The notes under the pieces are model-generated. The model did no database searches. It worked only from the letters and a program-made list of their open reading frames with translations, and was not told the origin of the DNA. From the NCBI GenBank assembly GCA_902770845.1, contig CACXUV010000035.1:1-46326 (forward strand): DNA of 46,326 nucleotides. The letters are read 5' to 3'. A program made the position numbers and the translations under genes. The DNA is from an uncultured Prevotellaceae bacterium. GTDB taxonomy: Bacteria > Bacteroidota > Bacteroidia > Bacteroidales > Bacteroidaceae. Positions 1 through 9,508 of this stretch are shown here, one piece after another (the stretch's first letter is position 1; every line of letters begins with the position of its first letter).

Positions 1-1
1 C

Positions 2-1966
2 AAGACCATCGATGCCATCATCAAGGAAGACAGCACGCTGACGCTGTTCCACCAGATCATGCAGCAAACAAGGTACGACAAGCTGATGGCAGCCTACGGC
101 CACTACACTTGCTTTGCACCCACCAATGATGCCATCATTGCCTATTGCGACAGTCTTTACGACGACACAGAAGCCGTGATTCCTCACAATGGCATGACCG
201 AGCGTACGGTCGACGGACTGACCGACAGCCTGCGCCTTGATCTGGTGCGCTACCACCTGACTTATGAGGAGTATGATGCCGTGAAGCTGACGAGGCCCCA
301 GGAAATCTCCACCATGCTGGGCTACGACTTTACCGTGGAGAGCAAGCCCGATTCGCTGGGCCGTCCTATTATTAATAAGGTGGTCACGGTGATTGAGACC
401 GACCGCGAGGCCGTGAACGGTCTGGTGCATCTGGTCAATGCCGTAATACCGCGCCAGTCGCGCTTGTTCGACTATGTGTTCGATCACAACCCGCAGTACA
501 GCCTGTTTGCCGAGGCATTGGCCTTGACGGGTCTCTACGACTCCATTTCCCAGCACGTGAAGCCAGGGGAGTATGCTTTCACGCAAAAGGATCGCGCCAA
601 TTATTCTGGCAAGCTTTATTCTGAAACCCAGTTCAAAAAAGGCTATACGGTGTTTGCCGAGACCAATGATGTGCTCAAGGCTGCCCTGCGCAAGGAGGGG
701 CTTTCGGAAGACATCAACGGCCTGATTGCCTATGCCAACAAGGTGTATGGCGATGCTCCCGACTGGTATGACTACATGTCGGAAAACGGGTTGACCGTGA
801 GCACGGGCACCGACTACACCAATCGCTTCAATGCGCTCAACATGTTTGTGGCCTATCACATCATTCCTGCAGCAATGACTGAGAATCAGTTGGTGCTCAC
901 ACAGAATGTGACAAATTACTGGCACTTCAAGCCCGATGTCGACCTGTATGACTACTATGAGACGATGTTGCCTCACACCTTGGTCAAAGCCTGGGCTCCC
1001 TATGGAATGAACAACCAGGTGTTTCTGAACCGCTATCAGACCTACAACACGCTGACCAACGAAGTGGGAACCACCGGAACCAGTTCGTTCCACGAAGTGA
1101 TTCAAGAAGGTGTAAAGGTCTTGCGCAACCAGAAAGTCGATGTGCTCAATGGCTATATTCTGTCTATCAACGACATGCTGGTGTACGACCGCACGGTGCC
1201 GAAGAATGTGCTCAATGAGCGTTTGCGCTTCAATGTGACGAGTCTGCTTCCGGAGCTCATCAACAACCGTTACCGTTACTGGGATCAGGGTACGGGTAAT
1301 ATTCCCAGTGGCTATGACAACAGTCGTATGGGTCTTCCGCAGAATTGCTTTGACAACATTGTGGTCTTCGACAAGGGCACCTGCTTTGTGTACTGCCTGC
1401 ACGGTGCCATGCGTTGCTTCGAATCAGACATGATACAGTTCTGGGGCAGTTATGACTTTGCCTTCAAACTGCCTCCTGTTCCATCGGGCACCTATGAAAT
1501 GCGCATTATCTACCCGCCGCTTTCCTATGGTGGCTTTGCTCAGTACTACTTTGGCACCTCAACCGACGGACAATCGATGGAAGCACTGGGCCTGCCAGTG
1601 GATATGACCATCAATGCCGACGACCCGCGCATTGGTTGGACCAAGGCGCTGGAAGAGGAAGACCAAGGCATTGAGACCGACATTGCCATGCACAACCGTG
1701 GCTACATGCGTGCTCCCTACAGCTTCTTTGGTGGTACGGGCGTAAACGCTTGGAGTGAGACCAATGCTTGTCGTAATGAAGGCCCCTACAGTGTGCAGTT
1801 GCGACAGGTGCTGGGCCGCAAGGAACTGAGCCAGAAGAACGACAACTGGATTCGCATCAAGACCCTGAACCCAGAGGATCCTCAGACCATTATGAACCTC
1901 GACTTCATCGAGCTGGTTCCCGTCTCTGTGGTTGACAATCCTGAGTATGCCGAAGACTGGTATTAA
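2..1966 (+). CDS. FAS1 (fasciclin) domain protein, 5' partial
   Basis: The reading frame is open to the left edge of the window; 19 codons precede the first internal ATG at 59 and already read as FAS1 sequence, so the true start and any signal peptide lie outside. Two fasciclin repeats are visible: the first covers roughly residues 1-150 (YTCFAPTNDA box, later NGLVHLVNAVI), the second about 158-400 (YTVFAETNDV box, later LNGYILSINDML). A C-terminal region of about 220 residues is beta-rich in appearance and unassigned. FAS1 domains are known in extracytoplasmic adhesion and protein or glycan contacts; a surface role here is inferred from the downstream FAS1 lipoprotein, SusC and SusD, with only 44 bp to the next gene. 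No catalytic motif was seen. Confidence 0.85.
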   Translation, partial: KTIDAIIKEDSTLTLFHQIMQQTRYDKLMAAYGHYTCFAPTNDAIIAYCDSLYDDTEAVIPHNGMTERTVDGLTDSLRLDLVRYHLTYEEYDAVKLTRPQEISTMLGYDFTVESKPDSLGRPIINKVVTVIETDREAVNGLVHLVNAVIPRQSRLFDYVFDHNPQYSLFAEALALTGLYDSISQHVKPGEYAFTQKDRANYSGKLYSETQFKKGYTVFAETNDVLKAALRKEGLSEDINGLIAYANKVYGDAPDWYDYMSENGLTVSTGTDYTNRFNALNMFVAYHIIPAAMTENQLVLTQNVTNYWHFKPDVDLYDYYETMLPHTLVKAWAPYGMNNQVFLNRYQTYNTLTNEVGTTGTSSFHEVIQEGVKVLRNQKVDVLNGYILSINDMLVYDRTVPKNVLNERLRFNVTSLLPELINNRYRYWDQGTGNIPSGYDNSRMGLPQNCFDNIVVFDKGTCFVYCLHGAMRCFESDMIQFWGSYDFAFKLPPVPSGTYEMRIIYPPLSYGGFAQYYFGTSTDGQSMEALGLPVDMTINADDPRIGWTKALEEEDQGIETDIAMHNRGYMRAPYSFFGGTGVNAWSETNACRNEGPYSVQLRQVLGRKELSQKNDNWIRIKTLNPEDPQTIMNLDFIELVPVSVVDNPEYAEDWY

Positions 1967-2010
1967 AAGAGTGAATGAAGTAGAAACTAAGTATAAACAC
2001 AGTTGATTCT

Positions 2011-3819
2011 ATGAAGATAACAAAATATATGGGAATCACGATGATGGCGGCAGGCATGCTTGCTGCCACATCGTGCACCGACTTCAGCGACTATAATGAA
2101 GTGAGCGACAACGGTGGCTCCCTGCCAGGCAGCGACCAGACGCTGTGGGAGAACATTCAGCAGAATGGCCAGCTGACCCAGTTTGCCGAGCTGGTGCGCA
2201 AGGCCGGCTTCGACAAGGCACTGAGCGAGTCGCATTATTACACGGTGTGGGCTCCGGTCGACGGCACTTTTACGCCCTCAGCCTATGATGGCTTGAGCAG
2301 TGAGGCCCTGCTGGCACAGTTTGTGCAGAACCACGTGGCCGACTATGGCCATGCAGCGCTGGGCACGGTGAACGAGCGTCTGACCATGCTGAACCGCAAG
2401 CGTTACAATTTCGCGGGCGATGGTCAGTATCTGTTCGACGAGCACCGTGTGACGAAGGCCAATGTGCCCAGCTCCAACGGACTGCTGCACCTGATTGACG
2501 GTGCTGCCAACTATTATCCCAACCTGTATGCCTTCTTGACCGACAGCCTGCTGTCAGCCGGCAAGCAGCTCGACTCGCTGCGTCATCATTTCCAGAAATA
2601 CGAAATCCAGACGCTCGATGAGAAGTCGTCGATCGTTGGTCCTATCGTGAACGGCATGCAGACCTATCTGGATTCGGTCATGATTGTGTCGAACATTGTG
2701 GAAGACGATATTCATGCCGATCTTGACAACGAAGACAGCACCTACACGTTCGTCATGCCCACCAATGAAGCCTGGGCCAAGGCATACGCCAGCATAGCTC
2801 CCTGCTTCAAGTATATCAACACGGTGGCATCCAAAGCCTACAGTGCCGACAAGACCACAGAAGAGAAAACCCCTGTTTCGCAGACCATCGTGAAAGGTGC
2901 TGCCGCCTTGCAGGACTCGCTGGTGAAGCGTGCCATCCTTCGCAACCTGGTGTTCAGCAATACCAACGGCTACAATGCCAAACTGCAGAACGACGGCGCT
3001 CCCGACCCAGTGTTCAAGGACACACTGGCCACCACACGTGGCCGACTGCTGTCCAACTCTCAGGGCATTGTTCAGCAGTATCTGCATGAAAAGGTGGAAA
3101 TGAGCAACGGTGTGGCCCGCATCGTAGACAGTCTGGCTTTCAGCCCCGAGGACACTTACAATCCCGAATTGTCGTTTGGTGCCAGGGCCAATTTGGCACG
3201 CTACGGCAACTCGTCTGCACCTAACAGCATCACGGTGTCGGGCCTGAATCCCGCCTGGGGCGAATATGCCGAAAGTGGCAGCCTGAACTATTTGTGGGCA
3301 CAGCCCTCGTCGGGCACTGCCAAGCCAGAGCTGACGTTCTTCCTGCCCAACGTGCGCAGCACCACTTACGATTTCTATTGCGTGTTTGTGCCGCCTTTGT
3401 TTGGTACAACTTATCGTGCCGACTCGCTGCCCAACCGTGTGAACTTCACGCTGAACTATTGCGACGCAGATGGCAAGCTGAAGGACCACGAGTTCCTGAA
3501 CGAAGATCCGGAGCAGATGCAGGCATTCATGGAAAAGTTCAATGTGAAGGAGTCTACCAGCAACCGCCTGGTCATTCGTGCCTTCGAGAACGATGCCTCC
3601 AAGGTCGACTCGGTCTATATGGGCCGCTTCACTTTCCCCGTGTCTTATTATGAGTTGGGCGAAAGTGGCAAGACAATCAGTCCCAGCATCAAGGTGTCTT
3701 CCAATTTCTCGGCTTTCTCCAAGCCGCTGTTGGCAGCCTATCTCCGCGACCTTCGCATTGCCTCTATTGTGCTGAAGCCCGTGAGAACTGATGAAAATGA
3801 AGAATCTAACAAGCAATGA
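2011..3819 (+). CDS. FAS1-domain lipoprotein
   Basis: A 602-residue lipoprotein: an N-terminal hydrophobic segment ends in the lipobox MLAATSC, giving a mature lipidated cysteine followed by TDFSD, an acidic start common in Bacteroidetes outer-membrane lipoproteins. Residues about 45-170 form one FAS1 unit (YTVWAPVDGTF box, then SNGLLHLIDGA) and about 175-385 a more diverged second one (YTFVMPTNEAW box). The last 200 residues lack a recognised family. It shares architecture with the gene before it, so the two are probably paralogous partners. Its stop overlaps the SusC start by 4 bp (ATGA), indicating translational coupling and likely co-assembly with the SusCD transporter. The ligand cannot be told from sequence. 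Confidence 0.85.
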   Translation: MKITKYMGITMMAAGMLAATSCTDFSDYNEVSDNGGSLPGSDQTLWENIQQNGQLTQFAELVRKAGFDKALSESHYYTVWAPVDGTFTPSAYDGLSSEALLAQFVQNHVADYGHAALGTVNERLTMLNRKRYNFAGDGQYLFDEHRVTKANVPSSNGLLHLIDGAANYYPNLYAFLTDSLLSAGKQLDSLRHHFQKYEIQTLDEKSSIVGPIVNGMQTYLDSVMIVSNIVEDDIHADLDNEDSTYTFVMPTNEAWAKAYASIAPCFKYINTVASKAYSADKTTEEKTPVSQTIVKGAAALQDSLVKRAILRNLVFSNTNGYNAKLQNDGAPDPVFKDTLATTRGRLLSNSQGIVQQYLHEKVEMSNGVARIVDSLAFSPEDTYNPELSFGARANLARYGNSSAPNSITVSGLNPAWGEYAESGSLNYLWAQPSSGTAKPELTFFLPNVRSTTYDFYCVFVPPLFGTTYRADSLPNRVNFTLNYCDADGKLKDHEFLNEDPEQMQAFMEKFNVKESTSNRLVIRAFENDASKVDSVYMGRFTFPVSYYELGESGKTISPSIKVSSNFSAFSKPLLAAYLRDLRIASIVLKPVRTDENEESNKQ

Positions 3820-6800
3820 ACATGAAGCGTACTATAACAATATTCAATGATTGTCAGACTCGCGGCCTGAGGCTTCTTGTCTGCACATTAGCGCTGGCAT
3901 TCTCTGTTCCTGCCGTCTATGCTCAGACCGACGACGAAGAGGAAGAAGAAGAGGTTGAGACCAGTATCAAACAGCCAACCCGTGCTGCACAGAAACAGGC
4001 CAATTACCCGATGATGACCCTGAAGGGCAAGGTGACCGACGTGGCCACCAAGAGTCCCCTGGCCGGTGTTCAGCTGCGCTCGTTGGGCAATGAGCATTAC
4101 ACGGCCATGACCGAAGAGGATGGCACGTTTGTGATCAAGGTGCCCACCTTCACCACATCGCTCTATGTGTTTGCTCCGCAGTACATGTCACAGCAGGTGG
4201 CCGTCGTGGCTGGCGACAGCACACAGACCATTGCGGTGAAGATGTTGAGCGACAAGTTTGCCGCCATGTATGGCACCGGAACCAACTACACGGCCCGTCG
4301 CACGGCCCAGATCGACCGCTTTGGAGTGACCGTCGACAACGAAATAGCCAACGAGCTGGGAGCCGACGTGCGTTCCATCATGCATTCGGCAGCCGTTGAG
4401 GGCGGTGCTTCCATGTTCATCCGTGGTCTGAACAGCATCACGGCCGATGCCCAGCCCCTGGTGGTGATCGACGGCATAGAGCAGGACATGCAGCGCGACC
4501 GCAGTTCGCTCCATGCCGGACAGTTCAACAACATTCTGGCCAACATTTCGCCCGACGACATTGAAAAGGTCACGGTGCTGAAGAACGCCACAGCTCTGTA
4601 TGGTGCACGTGGTGGCAACGGTGTGATTCTGATCGAGACCAAGCGTGGTCACTCCATGGCCACCCGCATCGATGCCAACATTTCTGTCGGAGCAACGCTG
4701 CTGCCCAAGACCCTTTCGGTGATGGATGCCACCCAGTACCGCGTCTATGCCACCGAGCTGATGGGCACGCCCGCCATTCAGCAGGCCATTCAGCAGCAGA
4801 AGTTGCGCCAGGGCGTCGACGCGCTGACGTTCCATTTCCTGAACGACAAGACCCGTGCCGAGGGCAATCCTTACTATGAGACTTATCACCAGAACACCGA
4901 CTGGACCGACGAAGTCTACCGCACGGCGCTCACCCAGAACTACAGCATCAACGTGCAGGGTGGCGACGACATTGGCATGTATAACCTCTCGGTGGGCTAT
5001 GTCAAGGCCAACAAGACGGTGAAGGAAAGTTCTTTCGACCGCATGAATGTGCGTTTCAACACCGACATCAACATTCTCTGGAACCTGAAGACCAAGTTCG
5101 ACATCTCCATTGCCCGCACCAACACCACTTTATATGATGATGGTCTGCCTGCCAGCCTCGCTTCCGGCACCGTGACGTCGCCCACCAACCTGGCACTCAT
5201 CAAGTCGCCGCTGGTGGCTCCTTATCAGTACAACACGCTGATCAATGGTGGCAGGGGTGGCTTCACCTCATTGCTGTCCGACGCCGACGACATCTTCACT
5301 TCGCTGGGCGACGGCTATTCGCTGGGCAACCCCGTTGCCCTGTTCGAAAATGGCGAAGGCGACAACAAGAACAAGGCCGAGACCACCTATTTCAATGTGC
5401 ACGTGACTCCTTCCTATCAGTTTGCCCGTGGCTTCAACCTGCTTGCCGACGTGAGCTACACGCTGAACCGCAATGCTCAGCGCTACTTCCGTCCCAATGT
5501 GGGCATGCCTTCGTTCGAGGTTGATGGACTGGGTTCTGTCACCTCTCTTGTGGGCTCCATGTTTGCCAAGCAGGAAAACTTCGTGGCCAAGCTGCAGCTG
5601 GACTGGGGCAAGCAGTTCGGTGCCCACACCGTGAATGCCTTCGTGGGTGGCCGCTACAACTACTTCTCCTATGACAACAGCGACCTGAACACAGAGTTCA
5701 GAACGCGTCAGCCCGACAAGAATCCGCAGCTCAGCCTTGATGGCTATCCCGGCATTCAGGGTGTGAGCGATGCATGGAAGAACATGCAGTGGTATGGCAA
5801 TGTGGACTACAACTACATGAACCGCTACTTCGTGACCCTTTCGCTGCTGGCCGAGGCCAACAGCCGTTTCGGCGAGGATGCCGACGGCCTGAAGCTCTTT
5901 GGTGTGAAGTGGGCATTGTTCCCCAGTGTGCAGCTGGGCTGGGTGCTCACCAATGAGAGCTGGTTCCCCAAGCATGCCGGAATCAACTATCTGCGCGTGA
6001 ATGCAGGCTTCGACGTGAGCGGCAACGACCACATCTCCAACTATGCAGCCCGCACCAGCTTCACCCACGTGAAGTATAACTCCATCATCAACGGTTTGCA
6101 GCTCACCAACATTGGTAACGACATGATTCAGTGGGAGACCACGAAGAAGCTGAACTTTGGCTTCGAGTCGTTCCTGCTCGACAACCGCGTGGCCGTGGGC
6201 TTCGACTACTACATCCACAACACCAGCAACCTGCTCACGCTGAAGAGCTTCTCGAATCCCGTGGGCGGCATCAACAACTACTGGAGCAACGGCGGCAAGC
6301 TGCAGAACACCGGCTTCGAGGCCACATTCTCTGTGAAGCCCGTTGCCACGAAGGACTGGACGCTGGAGCTGGGTGCTTCGCTGGGCCATTATGTGAACAA
6401 GGTGAAGGAGCTGCCCGACGGCGACTATACCACCAGCCTTTATGGTGAAGACAACATCCTGACCTCGGTGGGCAACCCCATCGCCATGTTCTATGGCTAT
6501 GAAACCGACGGCGTGTTCAAGGACGATGCAGCAGCCCGTGTGGGCATTGCCACAACCGAGAATCCCGAAGGCTACCTGCTGATGAGGGACAACACTGGCA
6601 ACCCCTACTTCTTCAAGGCAGGCGACATGCATTTTGTTGACCAGAACAACGACGGCGTGATCGACCAGAAGGACAAAACCATCATTGGCAATCCCAATCC
6701 CGACATTTACGGCAACATCTTCCTGAATGCCACCTGGAAGAACCTGAGCCTGAACGTGGGCTTCAACTACTCGCTGGGCAACGACGTCTACAACTATCAG

Positions 6801-7196
6801 CGTTCGGTGCTCAATTCGGGCTCTACGTTCTACAACCAGCAGGTGGCCGAGGTCAACCGCTGGCGCTATGAGGGTCAGGAGGCTTCGCTGCCCCGTGCCA
6901 ACTATGGCGATCCCATGGGCAACAACCGCTTCAGCGACCGCTGGATTGAGGACGGCAGCTATCTGCGTCTGAAGACAGTGCGCCTGGCCTACCAGATTCC
7001 CGTTCCCAGCTCCTGGACATCATGGCTGCAGGGCCTTTCGGTGTGGGCCGAGGCACAGAACCTGGTCACGCTGACCAAGTATCTGGGCACAGATCCTGAG
7101 TTCTCCATTGGCAACGGCGTGTTCTATCAGGGCATCGACAACGGCATCCTGTCACAGAGCCGCTCGTTCACGGCCGGCGTTAAGATTAATCTTTAA
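3816..7196 (+). CDS. SusC/RagA-family TonB-linked outer membrane protein
   Basis: An 1126-residue outer-membrane receptor. After a signal peptide ending near VYAQ (residue 36) comes a strikingly acidic run (DDEEEEEEVE), then a carboxypeptidase-regulatory-like domain (about 67-150, LKGKVTDVATKSPLAG), a plug domain (about 170-285, with SMFIRGLNS, LVVIDGIEQD and LYGARGGNGVI), and a long beta-barrel ending in the aromatic/hydrophobic strand FTAGVKINL. SusC proteins pair with SusD lipoproteins to import glycans or peptides using TonB energy. The usual SusC linker EVVVVGYG is not seen; the segment reads DKFAAMYGTGTNY instead. It overlaps the FAS1 lipoprotein gene by 4 bp and is 24 bp from SusD. Substrate unknown; no CAZyme or peptidase accompanies it. 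Confidence 0.93.
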   Translation: MNMKRTITIFNDCQTRGLRLLVCTLALAFSVPAVYAQTDDEEEEEEVETSIKQPTRAAQKQANYPMMTLKGKVTDVATKSPLAGVQLRSLGNEHYTAMTEEDGTFVIKVPTFTTSLYVFAPQYMSQQVAVVAGDSTQTIAVKMLSDKFAAMYGTGTNYTARRTAQIDRFGVTVDNEIANELGADVRSIMHSAAVEGGASMFIRGLNSITADAQPLVVIDGIEQDMQRDRSSLHAGQFNNILANISPDDIEKVTVLKNATALYGARGGNGVILIETKRGHSMATRIDANISVGATLLPKTLSVMDATQYRVYATELMGTPAIQQAIQQQKLRQGVDALTFHFLNDKTRAEGNPYYETYHQNTDWTDEVYRTALTQNYSINVQGGDDIGMYNLSVGYVKANKTVKESSFDRMNVRFNTDINILWNLKTKFDISIARTNTTLYDDGLPASLASGTVTSPTNLALIKSPLVAPYQYNTLINGGRGGFTSLLSDADDIFTSLGDGYSLGNPVALFENGEGDNKNKAETTYFNVHVTPSYQFARGFNLLADVSYTLNRNAQRYFRPNVGMPSFEVDGLGSVTSLVGSMFAKQENFVAKLQLDWGKQFGAHTVNAFVGGRYNYFSYDNSDLNTEFRTRQPDKNPQLSLDGYPGIQGVSDAWKNMQWYGNVDYNYMNRYFVTLSLLAEANSRFGEDADGLKLFGVKWALFPSVQLGWVLTNESWFPKHAGINYLRVNAGFDVSGNDHISNYAARTSFTHVKYNSIINGLQLTNIGNDMIQWETTKKLNFGFESFLLDNRVAVGFDYYIHNTSNLLTLKSFSNPVGGINNYWSNGGKLQNTGFEATFSVKPVATKDWTLELGASLGHYVNKVKELPDGDYTTSLYGEDNILTSVGNPIAMFYGYETDGVFKDDAAARVGIATTENPEGYLLMRDNTGNPYFFKAGDMHFVDQNNDGVIDQKDKTIIGNPNPDIYGNIFLNATWKNLSLNVGFNYSLGNDVYNYQRSVLNSGSTFYNQQVAEVNRWRYEGQEASLPRANYGDPMGNNRFSDRWIEDGSYLRLKTVRLAYQIPVPSSWTSWLQGLSVWAEAQNLVTLTKYLGTDPEFSIGNGVFYQGIDNGILSQSRSFTAGVKINL

Positions 7197-7220
7197 TGAC
7201 GAATTAAGCAATTACGAAAT

Positions 7221-9113
7221 ATGAAAAAGTTAGCAATCATCTTTATGGCCGTGTGCACCCTTTGCGGTTCGTTCTCCTGCTCCGACATGCTCGATGTGGA
7301 CAGTGAGCGCCAGGTGTTCGACCCAGAGCTGAACCATAAGACCGACTCACTGTTCTATGCTGTGGGCATTCTGCAAGCCATGCAGGAACTGGCCGACCAG
7401 TATGTGTTCCAGGGAGAGATGCGCGGCGATCTTGTGAAGACCAACAAGGAATATACCGACACGATGCTGACGCAGCTGGCCACTTTCACGGCCACGCCCG
7501 CCAATCGCTATGACTCCATCTACCGCTACTATCGTGTCATCAACAACTGCAACTACTACATTGCCCACCGCGACACCGCCCTTTATACCGGTGCCATGAA
7601 CATGGTGAAAGACGAATACATCGCCGTGAAGGCCATTCGCCTGTGGGCCTATCTGCAGTTGGTGCGCAACTATCGTGAGGTGCCCTATTTCACGGAGCCT
7701 CTCACCAAGATTTCCGAGATTGTGAATTTCCCTGCCAGCCGCACTGTCACCCTGGCCACCCTGGCCACCAGCGACATGGTGCAGGATCTGGAGCAGGACA
7801 TTCAGCGCTATCCTTCGTTTGCCACGCCCAACTATGGCAATCTGAATGTCAGCGTGGGAACCCCGGGCAGCAAAAATACTGCCAAGACCGTCAGCAGCCG
7901 GCTGCTCATGATTCCTGCCAATGTGGTGCTGGGCGATCTCTACCTGGAGAGTGGCGACTATGACAAGGCTGTGAGCCACTACGTGAACTATTTCACCAAG
8001 CAGGCTCCTGCCGTGGCCACCAACTTCTTCTCGACCTATGCTACAAGTCGCCGAGGCAATGCCATGGGCATTTCTACCACGGCGCTGCCTTCGAACTGGT
8101 CGCTCAACGACAATCTGAACGTGAGTGGCACATACGACTGGAGCTCGATTTTCACAACCGTCAACAGCACGAACGACATCATTACCTATATTCCCATGGC
8201 AGTGAACCGCACGCAGGGTGCCATTACCAACGTGCCCAAGGCGTTTGGCTACAACTATTATGCCACTGCGGCCGAACTGGCTGCCAGCGAAGATGGTGCC
8301 TATATTGACCAGATTCAGGTGATGCCGAGCGATGCCTACATGGCACTGTCTGACTCTACCGATTATTACTATTTCGTGATCGGCACGGGTAGCAATGCCA
8401 GGAAGACTGTGGCGCAGGCCAAACTGGGCGACCAGCGCATGAGGAGCATTGTGCGCATGGGCGAAGGCGAAGACTCAACCAAGATGTGGGTGCGTAAGTA
8501 TGAGAATGGCAACATCATTCTCTATCGTACCAGCACCGTGCTGCTGCACCTGGCCGAGGCCCTGAACCGCCTTGACATGCCCGATGCCGCCTTTGCCATC
8601 CTGAAGGACGGTCTGGGCCAGCAACTGCTGGGCACCAATGCCGACTATGTGACGGAGGCCACCCGCCAGAAACTGCAGACCACCTATCCGCTGCTGGCTC
8701 AGGTCAACCTGGAGCGCTTTGGCGCCACTGCCTATTTCGGCATCCACATGCATGGTGCCGGCATGACGCGCGACTTCAATGGTACTGATTCTATTCACAC
8801 GCCTTATCGCCTCGACACAATCGTGGGCATGAAGATGAAGGAACTGGCCCGTAACTTCCCGGAGATAACGGTTGGAACCACGCGCCAGGACACCATCAAC
8901 GCCATTGAAGACCTGCTGTGCGACGAGTATGCGCTGGAGTGCGCTTTCGAGGGCACACGCTATTTCGACCTGATGCGCATGGCCCGTCATAAGAATGCCG
9001 ACAGACTCTATGCTGTTCCCAACTTTGGTTCGCTCTGGTTGGCCCGCAAGTTGGCCTACAAGAAGCCTGCAGTAGACCTCACGGTGGAGGACAACTGGTA
9101 TCTGAAGTATTAG
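7221..9113 (+). CDS. SusD/RagB-family nutrient-binding lipoprotein
   Basis: A 630-residue SusD homologue. The signal peptide ends in the lipobox GSFSC, followed by SDMLDVDSE, the typical start of SusD proteins exposed on the cell surface. The family folds as a TPR-like helical scaffold that forms a lid over the SusC barrel; the C-terminal stretch ECAFEGTRYFDLMRMAR (about residues 575-592) is the characteristic SusD/RagB motif, and LHLAEALNRL is the preceding TPR-like helix. It is the last gene of the FAS1-FAS1-SusC-SusD unit and is followed by a strong hairpin terminator. At 630 residues it is longer than many SusD proteins (about 500-600). Ligand unknown. Confidence 0.93.
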   Translation: MKKLAIIFMAVCTLCGSFSCSDMLDVDSERQVFDPELNHKTDSLFYAVGILQAMQELADQYVFQGEMRGDLVKTNKEYTDTMLTQLATFTATPANRYDSIYRYYRVINNCNYYIAHRDTALYTGAMNMVKDEYIAVKAIRLWAYLQLVRNYREVPYFTEPLTKISEIVNFPASRTVTLATLATSDMVQDLEQDIQRYPSFATPNYGNLNVSVGTPGSKNTAKTVSSRLLMIPANVVLGDLYLESGDYDKAVSHYVNYFTKQAPAVATNFFSTYATSRRGNAMGISTTALPSNWSLNDNLNVSGTYDWSSIFTTVNSTNDIITYIPMAVNRTQGAITNVPKAFGYNYYATAAELAASEDGAYIDQIQVMPSDAYMALSDSTDYYYFVIGTGSNARKTVAQAKLGDQRMRSIVRMGEGEDSTKMWVRKYENGNIILYRTSTVLLHLAEALNRLDMPDAAFAILKDGLGQQLLGTNADYVTEATRQKLQTTYPLLAQVNLERFGATAYFGIHMHGAGMTRDFNGTDSIHTPYRLDTIVGMKMKELARNFPEITVGTTRQDTINAIEDLLCDEYALECAFEGTRYFDLMRMARHKNADRLYAVPNFGSLWLARKLAYKKPAVDLTVEDNWYLKY

Positions 9114-9135
9114 GCCCTCGGCGCTCTTCGTCAAT

Positions 9136-9231
9136 AAAGGGCAGAAATTATTATAATTATTATAATTATTTTATTACAAGTTGATAGAATGAGAAAATTA
9201 TGATGATTATAATAATTTCTGTCCTTTTTTT
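9136..9231 (+). terminator. Long AU-rich hairpin terminator after susD-like gene
   Basis: The left arm, about 9137-9170, pairs with the right arm, about 9193-9227, forming close to 30 bp; it is followed by a run of T. The three positions that deviate from perfect DNA complementarity all become G-U pairs in plus-strand RNA, so the helix is intact only in the transcript of the SusCD operon. It sits 23 bp after the SusD stop. Confidence 0.75.
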
Positions 9232-9288
9232 CTTCAGTTGGAACTGTTAGGACTGCGTTGTTACCCGTATTGTTTTCTATTTGTCTCA

Positions 9289-9429
9289 CAACGGGGGCCC
9301 CGTTGTGTTGCAATAGGGCCCCCGTTGTGTTGCAATAGGGCCTCCGTTGAGGGCCCCCGTTGTGTTGCAATAGCGGCCCCGTTGTGATACAATCAGGCCC
9401 CCGTTGCATGGGGCAACGGGGGCCTGATG
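9289..9429. repeat. 22-bp-period pseudo-palindromic array, locus A
   Basis: Units of 17 nt ending in CCGTTG begin at 9289, 9311 and 9333. Then comes a truncated 13-nt copy (9350-9362), followed by units at 9368 and 9390. Spacers are 5 nt (TGTTG, TGTTG, TGTTG, TGATA). The first unit is fully palindromic in its arms (CAACGG / CCGTTG); the others mostly have CAATAG as left arm. An inverted copy at 9414-9429 forms a 15-bp hairpin with the last direct unit (9392-9406). The array lies between the convergent ends of the SusD gene and the DUF4831-type gene. The rest of 9232-9508 holds no gene that I can support. Confidence 0.85.
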
Positions 9430-9508
9430 ATGTGATGTGTCGCGTTGGGAAAAGGCGTGTCGCGTTTGGAAGGGCTGTTTTGTGATGGAAAGAACAGCGC
9501 GGCGCGGC

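Noticed and set aside
9131-9409. A 92-codon minus frame with repeated LLQHNG-like peptide
   Set aside because: The peptide repeat is just the 22-bp array read in one frame; no start signal, and it runs into the terminator hairpin.
9289-9429. CRISPR array
   Set aside because: Units are 17 nt with 5-nt spacers, far below CRISPR sizes, and no cas gene is present.
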